From Anaeromyces robustus (taxonomy: Eukaryota > Neocallimastigomycota > Neocallimastigomycetes > Neocallimastigales > Neocallimastigaceae): DNA of 55,000 bases. The DNA is taken from NCBI GenBank assembly GCA_002104895.1, contig MCFG01000198.1, forward strand, positions 1 through 55,000. The letters are read 5' to 3'. The first letter of the stretch is position 1. Each line of letters begins with the position of its first letter. The notes under the pieces are model-generated. The model saw nothing but the letters and a program-made list of their open reading frames with translations. It did not search any database and was not told the origin of the DNA. The translations under genes were made by a program, and so were the position numbers. Positions 29,175 to 43,623 of this stretch are shown in pieces.

Positions 29175-29440
29175 TTAACTATAGATTAAAATATTTATTA
29201 TAATTTTTGAAAAATTATATTTTATTATTAATTATTTATTATTTATTTTAGATTGAAATATTTATTATAATTTCTAATTTATTATTTAGTTTAGATTGAA
29301 ATATTTATTATTTATTATTTATTAAAAATTCTAATTTATTATTTATTTTAGATTGACATATTTATTATTTATTATTTATTAAAAATTCTAATTTATTATT
29401 TATTTTAGATTGAAATATATTTAAAATTTATTATTTATTA
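29175..29440. repeat. Minisatellite, unit about 58 bp
   Basis: Four to five imperfect copies built around TTTAGATTGAAATATTTATT and ATTCTAATTTATTATTT. The middle two copies are almost identical; outer copies are shortened or diverged. Confidence 0.75.
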
Positions 29441-29799
29441 TTTATTTTAAACTTAATTTAAAATATTTTATAAAAATTATATAATGTTAATTTATAATTA
29501 TTTATAATTATGTATTCTAAAAATTCAAACTTATAAAAAATTCATTTATTTATTATTAATTATGTTTATCAAACAATAAAATAGAATTATATATTGTTAT
29601 TATTATATGTCTTATTTTTTTATTATATTATATGTTTGTATATTTATAACTAAGATATTTCTATAAAATGTAATAATATATATATTTATTTATTCCTTTA
29701 AATTATATTGTGTAAAAAATGTTATATTGTAAATTTTATTGTGTTAAATTTTGTTAATATGATTAAAAAAAATGTATTAATAATGAAATTAATATAATT

Positions 29800-30600
29800 A
29801 GATTAAAAAGAAGTAAATATTTATAACTTCAAATATAATAATTAAATTTTATTTAATCGTTATGATTATTATAAATATAATTTATAAAAATATATTTAAC
29901 ATGATATAAATAAAGAGAAAAGATATAAAAAATAAGGTAAAAAAAAAGATTAAAATAAAAAAGTGAATAGAATTCTTCTAATTGTATTTAATGAATAAAA
30001 ATTTAATAATTCCTTATTATATATTTATAATTTAAAACTTAAATTAAAGTATACATATATATTTAAATACAAAATATAAAATAATATTTAAAGGTTTTAT
30101 TTCATTTTATATATTTATTTGAATATTATAACATTTGATATTTATTTTTATTCAATTATATTTTACATAGTTGTATATTTATTACATTAACTATTTATTT
30201 TATTTATGTATAAATAATTTCAATATTTAATATTAATATATATATATATGAAATAATAAGTATATTTAATTAGTAAATAAATTATTAATACATTTAAATT
30301 AACAAGTGTAACATATTTGTTAATTTAAACTAAAAAAATTTTATTAACAACAAATGTAACATATTAATGAATTTAAACTAAAAATTTCATTAACAACAAA
30401 TGATACATATTAATGAATTTAAAATAACTAGATTTATAAAGAAGTAAATATTTTTAACTTGAATTAATTTAATTGTTAGGACAATTTAAATATTATTTAT
30501 AGAAATTTATTCAACAAAATATATAGAAAGAGAAAAAATATAAAGAAAAAGTAAAAAAAAAGAGCAAAATAATAGTGAAAAAGTAAAAAAAAGAAAAACT
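29800..30600. repeat. Dispersed direct repeat pair
   Basis: Segments at about 29801-29960 and 30431-30590 both start with AAAGAAGTAAATATTT and run through AATTTAT-rich DNA to an A/G-rich block (AAAGAGAAAAGATATAAA and AGAAAGAGAAAAAATATAAA). The order of these landmarks is conserved, which suggests a diverged duplication about 630 bp apart. Confidence 0.5.
30298..30422. repeat. Tandem repeat, unit about 45 bp
   Basis: Three imperfect copies around TTAACAACAAATGTAACATAT and AATGAATTTAAACTAAA. The first copy is the most diverged. Confidence 0.75.
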
Positions 30601-31137
30601 ATATATTATAATTAAATAGAAAATTAAATAATTTATATTTAAAATATTACTAATTTTAAATATAAATTAATAGGATTAATTTATAAATCAACTTTTTAAA
30701 TAATATAATATTTATTAAAAATAATAAGATTTATAAATCAACTTTTATTGGTTGTTATCTTAATCTCTAAAAAAATTTTTCACTTAACATTTCATTCATT
30801 TTCAACATATAAGATGATACTAATAATGCATATATAATAAATAATAAAAAAATATATAAATTTAAATTTATTATAAAATTATACAAATTTTTTTATTTTA
30901 TTTTATTTTATTTATTTATTTATTTATATATATATATATTTATTTATTTATTTATTTATTTACTTATTTATTATTAATTACAAAAAATACTTAAAAATTT
31001 TTAAAATTTTAATAAAATTAATTTATTTTAATTGAATTGATTCAATATAAATATATGAATATAATTTATCTTTATATATTACAATGGATTATATTGTAAT
31101 ACAATATTTAAAAAAAATTATGAATTATATAATTAAA

Positions 31138-31168
<31 letters not shown>

Positions 31169-31384
31169 GCGATTTTAATTCTTTTAAAAGTTATTCGTTA
31201 AATATATACATAATAATTGAATAATTTTGAATAAATTAAACACTACCTTTAGTTTTTTTTATATAACAGATTGGTTATAAAAGTAATTTAAATAATAATA
31301 TCAACATTATTAACAATATATTACATTCAATTAAAACATAATAATTAAATGATTAAATATTAAATTATTGATTTGATTAAATTT
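30601..31384. other. AT-rich DNA, no gene seen
   Basis: Contains ATTT runs near 30896-30970, a T homopolymer of about 25 near 31144-31168, and a short 9-bp inverted repeat (TATTACAAT/ATTGTAATA) near 31080. No coding signal is seen. Confidence 0.5.
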
Positions 31385-31820
<436 letters not shown>

Positions 31821-31972
31821 GTTTATGTAGAAATAGTCATGGTTTATTATTAAAATACTTATTTTTTTTTTTTTACCAAATTAAAAAAAATAATAATATA
31901 ATAATTATCTTTTTTTCTTTATATTTTTAAAATAACAATAATAAAAATTTTAATATTTATGATTAAAGAAAA

Positions 31973-32391
31973 ATGTCTTTCCAAGATCTTGTTGGTTCAG
32001 GTAGTGCCTGTTCTACAGGCAATTCTGCTATGAAATTCGTTGACCATTTAAACAAAAATAAATTTAATGTAATTATACTATAAAATATTAAGATTACATA
32101 TTATATAAATAATTAATATCTTTTAATAACTGTACTAATAAATTAATAAATTATTTTATAAATTATAAATTATGTATATATATAAATTAAAAATCACAAA
32201 TAATGAATATATATCTATGTGTATAAATCTAAAATATATAATAATCTAATATAATGAATATTATATACAATATTTGATTTCTATACAATGTAATAATATA
32301 AAAATATCAATAATAATCTAATATAAGGGTTTTAAACATCCAGGACCTCGGGAAGATTTTAATAATGTAAACATAAAATTTAAAATCATAA

Positions 32392-32424
<33 letters not shown>

Positions 32425-33853
32425 TAAAATCAAAATAAAAGATGTTTATTAATAATTTTTACTTAATAATAAATAAATAAAAAATAAAGATGGTTGTAAG
32501 ACCACCACCACCAAATATGGCTGATCAACAAGTAAAAATGAAATTCCATTTTAATAATTTAAATTTCATAAATAGAAATTATTATGATTTGTATTTCTAA
32601 TAATTATACTATAATAACAAATATTTCTTTTTTAAAAAAAATATTTTATATATACACTTTTATGAAAGTTGGTAAATGAATTCTTTGAAAAGCAAAAAAA
32701 TGATGCAATGTTAGATTCTTTTAAATTTAATGAAATGAATAACGAATTAAATAATGTCATACCTGCTCCTCCACCTCCACCTACTCAATTAACTTGTATG
32801 ATAATAAACATGATTTAATATATTATTTAATAATATAATAAGTATATCATTAAAATAATAAATAAATAAATAAGTAAATAATTGGAAAAATATATATTAA
32901 TATAATTAATAAATGTTCCATTTTTATTTTAAATTAAATAATTTCTCTAAAATAAAAAGCTACAAATTGGGCAAATGAATTTTCAATGAATAATACTAAT
33001 TTCTTACCAGCTCCTCAATTAACACACGAAGAAGAAAAAGCTTTTGAAAATGCATTTAATGAAGCAATAAAACAACATCAAGGTTCGTATTGTATATTTA
33101 ATTACAAAATCTTCCATTATTTAGGAATATATTTTATAATAACATTTTTAACATAAATTATTTTATTTTTATTTTCTATATAATAACAATATTATTGGAA
33201 ATAATAATAAATATATAAATATAATTAGAATTAGAATGGCAAAATGAATTTATACGTCAAGAAAATCTTGCTTCAGGTCCTGTTTTACAAAATGATGAAA
33301 TAAAAGAATTTGAAAAAATTTATGAACAACACGCTAATCAATTAAATGAAGATGATTGGACTCAACAATTCCAAGAAGTTGAAAGAACATTAAATAGTGA
33401 GAGCAAAGGAAAAGGTAAAGAAGAAGAATATTTAGACTGGAAAGAAGAGTTTGAAAAGAACGCTTATTCTTCAATTGATCAGCTTGAAGGTGATGAAAAT
33501 CAAGACTTTGATGATGCATGGGAAGATGCTCAAGCACAGGCTTGGGAAAAAGAATTTGAAGAATATGAAAGTAATGACGATTTATTGACAACTGATCCAG
33601 ATCCAATAACAGGTCCACTTGAACCATATACTTTTGAAACTATTAATCCATATTTAGATAATCCAAATGCTTATGAAGAAGGATTAAAATTACTAGAAAC
33701 TGGTGGTAGTTTATCAACTGCTGCATTAGCATTCGAGGCTGTTGTACAAAAGGATCCTAAAAATAGTGAAGCTTGGCTTCGTCTTGGTAATATACAAGCA
33801 GAAAATGAAAAAGAACGTCCAGTAAGTTCGACATATACAATTATAAAACATAT

Positions 33854-33901
<48 letters not shown>

Positions 33902-33937
33902 AAAATAAAGAAAAAAAAAAAAATAAATAAATACTAA

Positions 33938-34013
<76 letters not shown>

Positions 34014-35287
34014 TAATATATTTAGGCAATTGCTGCATTACAAAGAGCTGTACGTGAAAATCCAGAAAATTTAGAAGCTTTAATGGTAATTTTTTTATAA
34101 TAAATTAATATATCTATTAATTTATTGTTCAAAAATATTAAATGATATTATAGTTATTAATATAGAATACATAATAACATTGTTATATTATTAAAAAATT
34201 CAATATGTATATAATTATTATTAGTCATTAGCAATTAGTTATACAAATGAAGCTATGAATCTGGAAGCTTATAGTACTCTTGATCGTTGGATTAAAGTAC
34301 AATACCCACAAGTTGGTAAATCAAATACAGGAAGAACACATATATCACATGAACATATAATTAATTTATTCTTAGAAGCAGCACGTCTTGGTCCATCTAA
34401 AGCAGTACATAAAACACCAGAATCAGAAGCATTAGCATTTGATCCTGATGTTCAAAGTGGTCTAGGTGTTTTATTTTTCAATGATTTTGATTATGATAAA
34501 GCTGTTGATTGTTTTAAAGCAGCTCTTTCAGTACGTCCAAATGATTATTTACTTTGGAATAGACTTGGAGCTACCCTTGCTAATTCAGGTCGTTGTGAAG
34601 AAGCAAGTAATGCATATTATCAAGCATTAGAAATTAAACCAAGTAAGTACCAAATTAAATTAATAAACATTTAAAAATAAATAAATTATAATATGATATA
34701 TTAGATTTTAGATTTAGAATATATATAATATATTATAAAAAAAATTATTATTAGACAAAAACCTTATCTTTTAAATTTATATATTTATATTTTATATATC
34801 TATATTTAATTAAATATAAATGTATAAAAAATATAAACATTATTTTATATTAATTTTAAATTATTTTATAATAAAAATATAAAGCTTTCGTTAGATGTAG
34901 ATATAATCTTGGTATTGCATGTATGAATATAGGATGTTATAAAGAAGCTGTAGAACATTTCTTAGGTGCATTAAGTATGCATATTATTCGTTATGGTAAA
35001 GATGGAAAAGGTGATGATGCTGGTGTAAATATATCGGATAGTATATGGGAAACTTTAAGGTAAAAATGAAATATTTAATAAATTAATATAATATAATATA
35101 ATATAATATAATATAATATAGTATTATATAATGTAATATATTAACATATATATTATTAATATTTAATATATTCTTTTATTTAATATATAATAGACGTACA
35201 TTTGTTTTGATGGAAAGACATGATCTTGCTGAATTAGCTAATCCAAATACTGATTTAAGTGTCTTTGAAAATGAATTCGAATTTTAA
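31973..35287 (+). CDS. PEX5: PEX5, peroxisomal PTS1 import receptor
   Basis: Ten exons, 31973-32068, 32328-32366, 32490-32531, 32669-32795, 32960-33082, 33229-33821, 34026-34085, 34225-34642, 34885-35059 and 35194-35287, give 588 residues, a normal Pex5 length. Near the N-terminus Cys13 ([15 protein letters not shown]) fits the recycling, ubiquitin-accepting cysteine region. Next come an LVxEF motif (LVNEF, 60-64) and five WxxxF motifs (WANEF 105, WQNEF 146, WTQQF 186, WKEEF 213, WEKEF 248) for Pex14/Pex13 docking. TPR repeats fill about 285-560, with segments diagnostic for Pex5 such as EAWLRLGN and [16 protein letters not shown] followed by EAVEHFL. The protein carries proteins with a C-terminal SKL-type signal from cytosol to peroxisome. 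Intron 6 contains a long poly(A) and an ATT array. The gene appears intact and under constraint. Confidence 0.95.
33855..34013. repeat. Intronic poly(A) and (ATT)n tract in PEX5
   Basis: Inside PEX5 intron 6 (33822-34025) a run of about 45 A is followed by an ATT array of about 72 bp. If the intron were retained, the reading frame would close in the poly(A) flank. Confidence 0.9.
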
Positions 35288-36302
<1,015 letters not shown>

Positions 36303-38867
36303 TTAATTAAAAAGTTGTTGTTCTTTTTTTTCTGTAATACTTTTTAAATGATATAAAATATCTGTACTGAATTTAACATCTTTTGATTCAATCTTATTTT
36401 CTTCTAATAATTCTTTTTTTAATAATTTATATATATATGTGGGTGTATGTGTTTTACATAAAATAATGTTAATACGTAATTAATGAATAAATAATAATAA
36501 TTATAACATATACATATATATTTAATTATGAAAAAGTTATAAAAAATTACTTACTCATAATCCATTCATATAATTCTTCTAATTCTCCCAATCCAAAAAA
36601 TGAATTTCCACCAAATTCATCCATAATTAATTCTTCTGAAAGTGAATTAAATATTACTGAATAACCAAAAAGTATGGAATTTCTAACATTGCAACGTTGA
36701 GATTTAGTTTCATAAAAACGATATGACCAACAAAAATTCCATAACTCTCTGCACATTCTTCGACAATCAAGTGAATTCACTTTATTATATATATATAAAT
36801 ATAATAGTTAATAAACAGTAATATTATATATATATATATATATATAAACAAATAAATATAATTAAACAAATAAATAAATAAAATTAAACATATATAAAAA
36901 TAATTATGATAAGAATAATAATTATCATTATCATAATTTAAATTAATTATTATATTAAATTTTACTTGAACAATATGTAATAATTCCTAATGTTAAAATT
37001 AATCTTTCAAGTAATAAAGATTGTTCACTTCTGTTTAATGCAGTAAATATTTCACTAATTAAATTTTTAAAAAATTAATTAAAAACAAAAATATATACAT
37101 TTAATTTTACTAATTTTTATTTTATATTATATTTTATATTATTTTTATATTATAGTTATAATTTATAATATATATTTATTTATTTATATGTTATAAATGT
37201 TTAAATTGTTTACCTTGTACAATCAAATTTTCCAATTAATGGGAAAAAGAAATATTTTGCATAATTTAAAAATTTATTTTCTCTAATAACTTTCTTTTTA
37301 ATCAAAGATTTTCGTGAAAAACGACGGGTATGTTGTTCTATACGTTTTGCTATGATTTTAATAGGAGATAAATCTTCTTTTTTAATTGATTCATCTTTAT
37401 TTATATTTTGATTTTCATTAATGTCATTGAATCGGTCAATTATATTATCAATTTCAATTGTTTCTTCATCTTTTTCGTTCTTTTTTGAATTATCTAAAAA
37501 TGAACTGAGGGTATTAGCTGCAGTTGACAAAGTATTTAACATTATAAATTTTTGAGATAAATTATAATTTTTTTGATAAAATTGTTCACAAATAAATCTG
37601 ATTATATGTATATATATATATATATATTATATAATAAAAACACAATGATAATTATGACATCAATTATTAATAAAAATTATTAATTATATAAAAAGTTTAA
37701 AATTAATAATTTATAATAAATATATTTACGGTGCAATAAGTGTAGGATTTTTAATTAAAAGATTATTTAGAGCTTCCTGTCTATTTTCTTCAAAATTATC
37801 TAATTCATAATTATTGGACATATTTAATAAAATAGAGCATAATCGAATACCAAACTCCTCTGAATAATTAAACAATTAATAATAATATTTTAATAATTAT
37901 TTAATAAATATTTACAAAATAATTATAATAATAAATATTAAAAAGTAGTATAAATTAATAAATTAATAAAATTATTTAATTAATATATATATTAAACTAT
38001 ATTAAAATTATTATTATAATTATTGTTATTACTTATATCATTTAAACCGCATGATTTTATTAATTCAGGTGCAGTATTCAAACTAATTTCAATTTTATTT
38101 GGTTCTTCATCAGCTATTAAACCACTAATACAATCTGTAATATATCTATTATATTTATTTTTAAATATATATATATATATATATTATTTAATAAATATTA
38201 CCAATAAAATAGTTGCAATTGATTTCTTTATATTTATATTTATATAATTATAAAAAAATATATAATAAATATTATATATATATCATACAATGGTGGTTTT
38301 ATTTTATTTTTAAGTTCTTGTGCTGATGTTATTTCTTCTTCTTCTTCCATATAATATGGTTCTAAGTCATCATCATCACTTTCTTCATCACTACTATTAT
38401 CATATGTAATATCTTTTTTTATTATTACAGAAAAAGATAATATGTACATATGATATAAAATGGTAAATATTTAGTACATTAATTATATTAATTCTTAATA
38501 TATGAAGATAAGTATAATTATATATAAAGCTATTTATACCTAAATCACTGACAACTTCATCAGGATCCTCATCTTCACTAGAAACATCCTGGTCCTGATT
38601 ATAATCATCATTATTAATAGTGTTAGTATCTTCGTTATCTTCTTTTTCCTCATTATTTTCCTCTAATTCATCTCCAACCAATTCGCGATGTTCATTAGCA
38701 TAATTTTCAAGATTATTTTTAACCAACGATCTTAAAAATTTAATTTCATCTGTTTCTGTTAATTCAAAATCTAATTTTTTATCTGTTTTATGAAGCTTTT
38801 CAGACATAGATTCAGCAATTACCTAAAATATATAATAGGAATTTGAATATTATTTATATTAAAATTG

Positions 38868-38901
<34 letters not shown>

Positions 38902-39143
38902 TAAAATAAAAATATATTAATCATAATATAATTTTTTTTAAATTACCATTCCATAAGTTCTTATATCATATCTTGTACTTTCTAAATATTTTCCTACACC
39001 TTTTAAAAATTTTATTTCAATATCTGTTTGAGAAAAATCATCATGTTCTAAATAACTTAAACAGATCAAAATACCATATGTAATATCTTATTATATAATT
39101 AATATATTAGTAAAAGTGAAATTAAAATATTTTTCAGTTTCAA

Positions 39144-39175
<32 letters not shown>

Positions 39176-41004
39176 TTATTATTATTATTTATTATTATTG
39201 TTATTACTTTGATGTTGCAATTTAGATGCATTATTCATAAAATAACTATCCAACCAAGTATTAATGAAATTTTGTAAAATAGATATTAATGATATAGCTA
39301 ACCAATTATAGGATAAATGATAATTAAATAATCATTAATAAATTATTAGAAATAAAGTTTTGAATAAAAATTATTTTATTTCAATTTCTTGTAATACATA
39401 CAGCTAAATTTATCGTAGTCAAGTTTGTAAAAAAAGTAAATTAAAATTTTTAAAACTTCAACATTGTAATTTACTCGAACTAAAAATTTTGTTCCTAATA
39501 AAAATTGTAGTGAAGAACAAGTACTTATAATATCTTTACTAAGATCATAAAGAAACAATGAATTTTTTAATAAATTTTCTTTATAGCAAAATGAAATATA
39601 AAAAAAAATAATTAAAATTAAAATTATAAATTATAAAAATATATAATAAATATATTATTGCTATTAATATTCATCATTTTTTAGCAATTATATATATAAG
39701 ATATATATTATATTGGTATTTACCGTTACTCTTAGATTGTTGAAATTGTTTCATAATATAATTAAATAATTTTTCTAATTCATTCATATTAAGTCCTTTA
39801 ATTAAATCACCAATAACTTTTCTATATGATAAATTTTTAATTCTTTTTCTCATATCATTATATAAAGGTTCAACAATAGCATCTATTTATTATTATTATT
39901 CAGTAAAAAAGTATTTCACAAAAAATATACATATATAAAAATATACATATATAAAAATATTAAATATATAAATAATTATATTATGATTTATAATAAATTA
40001 AACAAATAAAAAAACTAAAAATTGTATATACCTGTTTTTCCAAGTCTAAACAATTTTGAGATTAATATAATTAATCTTTGAATTTTATCTATATTAATAT
40101 AGTATAATTATAAAAATTAAATTAATAGTTATTTAAAAATATTATTATTTTCTGAAAAATAATAATTATAATAATTATAAAATCATTAAAAACAACAATA
40201 GTAATAATAATAATTTAATACAATTTTCAATAGAGTCCTTTGAATTTTCTGCTATTAAATTTAATGAATGAGAAATTTCAATTCCAATTTTCTTGAAGAA
40301 ATTTCTAAAATTTTAGAATTAAAATTTCATTAATAATATTATTAATTTACATTTAAAATAATAAATTATATATTATTTTACTTTTCCATAAAAAAACTAT
40401 CTGTTTCAAGTTTATATACTGAAACCATTCTATCAGGTAAAAAAGAAACTAATTGAACATATTGAGTCCATATAGAATCGTCAAATTCTTTTCTTATACT
40501 TAAAAAATCATTTACTGTATTACGTTTTAGAAATTTTTCTAAAAATTTTGTCATGATTTGCATAATATAATTATGTTCTTTTAAAGAAATATAGCGAGAT
40601 ATAATATAAAATGAATAATGTATTAAATATTCATAATATTCAACATTTTTTTCGGGAATAAAATAATTTTCAAAAAGTTGCTTTTTTTCTTCCTGTGAAA
40701 AACAAGGATACCAATTAACACAAACATGTTCTATAATAAATTCAAGAAAATGTTGATAATATGAAGAAATAAATTCCTTTTTTGCAATACTATATTCATT
40801 TTGAATAATTGAATTAAAGTATTTTGATATACTTAAATTTGAAGATAAATTTGTTTTTTCAATAAAAAATGTGTACGGCTCTTTTAATGCATTTTTAACA
40901 ATTTCAATATCATTATTTTTGGGATATTGTATATCATATTCTATTACTTTAAATGATTTTGATAATTTCTGACGTATGTTTTTTAAAATATGAGATTCGA
41001 CCAT
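36303..41004 (-). CDS. TEL2: TEL2/TELO2, PIKK-stabilising HEAT-repeat protein
   Basis: Fifteen exons (plus coordinates, 5' to 3'): 41004-40382, 40304-40222, 40088-40032, 39882-39724, 39578-39402, 39297-39208, 39047-38947, 38822-38540, 38412-38289, 38145-38033, 37859-37730, 37597-37214, 37054-36966, 36779-36555 and 36403-36303. About 912 residues; phases close throughout. Diagnostic parts are FLPDRMVSV near residue 187, KYLESTRYDIRTYGMVIAE near 415-433, PPLYITDCISGLIADEEP near 563-580, and HTRRFSRK near 737, the pattern of the Tel2 family. Two strongly Asp/Glu-rich stretches (about 460-555) precede the conserved C-terminal domain. Tel2, with Tti1 and Tti2, loads ATM, ATR and TOR kinases on Hsp90. 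The last intron has two possible acceptors 9 nt apart (AG before 36403 or 36412). The gene shares its promoter region with the RS-rich gene. Confidence 0.88.
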
Positions 41005-41553
41005 ATTTTACTAAAATAAATAAATATGTAAATATATTTATATTTTTTATATTAATAAAATGTTTTTGGTTATTTCTTCTTTAATAAATTAAAACTTTTT
41101 TAATTATACTCAATATATAACTATACCCAATGCAAATATACAATATAAATGGATTTATTGTTTTTTTTCTTTTTATAAATTATTTAATTTCTTGAGTTTA
41201 TTTATTTCTCCAGATATGAATTTATTTTAAAAACAAAGTATAAAAATTGGGTATATTTGAAAGAATATAAATTAACTTAAGTAATCTTTTTTTTTTTTTC
41301 TTTTTTTTTATTAATAATTTTAATATTTTCTGTAGAATTATTTAAATTATTAAACAATAAAATTTAATATACAATATGTAATATGTGATAATGTGTGGTT
41401 ACAATTTATTATTAAAATTTTTAATTTATTTTTTTTGTATAATTTTATTTTTTTTATTTTAATTTTAATATAATTTTTTTTCTTTCATGTTTATAGATAA
41501 TTATTGGGAAAGAATATTTATACCAATTAATAATTTCAAATATAATAAATGAA
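41005..41553. promoter_or_regulatory. Divergent promoter region, TEL2 / RS-rich gene
   Basis: About 550 bp separate the start codons of TEL2 (-) and the RS-rich protein (+), so one region should drive both. It contains poly(T) tracts near 41287-41310 and 41428-41490. No defined element is recognised. Confidence 0.55.
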
Positions 41554-43623
41554 ATGAATGTTATAGAAATAATCCTTGACGAAGAAAGTATGTAAAAATA
41601 ATATAAAAATATAAAAATATTTTTCAATTAAAAAAAGATTAATAAAATTAATTATCCATTTTTTTAATATTATAAGCGAATAACAAAAAAGAAATTTCCC
41701 TGAATGAATTAAAATCATTAGTTAATAAAATTGGAAATCAAATTACAGAAACAGAAAATGACAATAATTGTATGATATTTATATTACATAATTGACCTTT
41801 ATTAATCGAGAAAAAAATACTAATATAAAATAATAACATATATATATATATATATACTGTTAATTAGTGGGGTTTATAACGAGTAATAAAGATACTAAAG
41901 ATGTATATAATGACAGCAATAATTTTCTTCGGGAAAACCCATACAATAAATCAAAAAACGGAAGCAAAAAAACATCAAGTAATAACATTGAAATAAAAAA
42001 ATTTAATAAATTATTTTCAAGAAGAAGAAATCTCTTAAATGATTTAGAAGAAAATAAAAATTTAGAAAATAATATAGAAAATACTAAAGATAAAGGTATA
42101 AGAAATGAATTATTATATGAAATTAAAGTTATATAATTAAAGAAAAAGGAGTTGATAATAATATTAATGTAATTCAACTAAAAAATATATATCTTTTTTT
42201 CTTTATGTAATATTTAAAAATAATACCAAAATATAAATAAAATAAATAATAATTAGAGTTAATATCTTTTGAAGATTTAAAAGCATTAATTAATCAAGTA
42301 GGAAGAGCTTTTCATGTAGCAATATATGATTGTAAAGGTAATTATTAATTTCATTACTTTTCTTTTATTGTTAATATATATATATATATATTATTTATAA
42401 AACTATATATTATGTATTAAAAGATATATTAAATGTATTATATTTATTTTTTATATGTGTATATATATAATTGTATTGTATCAATAAATTTATACATTTT
42501 TCAAAAATAAATATTAACAATAAAAGAAGATGATAATTCAGGAAAAAATATAAATATTGAATATAATGTTAAAAATGATAAAAATAGTATAATATCTGAA
42601 GAAAAATATGGAAAAAGTTATGCATCATATAACAGTTCTGATAATAATATTCATGGAAATGACAATAATAATAAAAATTTTGATTATAAATACGAGGGTA
42701 AACATGATATTATTAATATAGAAATGATATTATAATTATTAAGATTTTTTTTACATGATTGTCCCTTTTATTGTTATTTTATTAATATAGCAATGATAAT
42801 ATAATCATAATTATTTTTATAATTATTGTTTACTATTATTATTATAATTTTATTTTAAAAGTTATATATTTAATATATTTAAAAAAAAAATAATAATTAT
42901 TAATAATGTATAATATTATAATACATATACATAATATATAATATTTAATTTGTATATTATAATATAGATATAAATGATGATAATAAATATCATAACAAAA
43001 GTAAAGATATTATGGATAAAAAATATTATAGTAAAAATGACAAAGATAATTATAAATATAAATATAAATCTTATTATTCTTCACGTTCAAGATCTAAATC
43101 GAGATCCCATTCAAGATCTAAATCGAGATCTCATTCAAGATCAAGATATCATTCAAACTACTCCTCAAAAAGATCAAGATCTCATTCAAGATCAAGACAT
43201 CATTCAAGATCAGGACATCATTCAAGATATTCAAGATCTCGTTCAAGATCTAGATCAAGATCATACTCAAGATCACCATCAAGAAAAATTTCAAAATCAT
43301 CTCTCTTTAAGAAAAATAAAAATAATATGGATTCTAGTAATTTAAAAGAAACCGCCCGCTTAAATAAAGTATTTTCAAAAACACGGAAACTAGATAATGA
43401 ATCATCATTAATAGAGAAGGATTATGGTATATTAAATTCTATCTTGATAGATGATGATGAAAAAGATGAAAAAACTAGCAAACCAATAAAAGATAATGAC
43501 ATTTTTGAATCAAATAATGACAAAAATAATTTGAAGGAAAATAATAATAATAATCAAAATAACTCTGATATAAATAAAGTAGATGATGATGATGATTTAC
43601 CAGAATATGATGATTTAGTGTAA
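41554..43623 (+). CDS. RS-rich protein of unknown function
   Basis: I read six exons: 41554-41587, 41677-41769, 41868-42127, 42259-42337, 42527-42697 and 42968-43623, giving about 430 residues. The N-terminal half holds two similar short segments, ISLNELKSLVNKIG (about 17-30) and ISFEDLKALINQVG (about 131-144). The middle is Asn-rich. Residues about 250-320 are a dense Arg-Ser domain (SRSRSKSRSHSRSK and similar), typical of proteins acting in pre-mRNA splicing. The C-terminus is acidic (DDDDDLPEYDDLV). I do not recognise an RNA-binding domain, so a splicing role is inferred only from the RS domain. The exon 3 to 4 junction is the least certain: the donor would be GTTATA, and the acceptor at ATTAGAG is chosen by phase. 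Confidence 0.6.
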
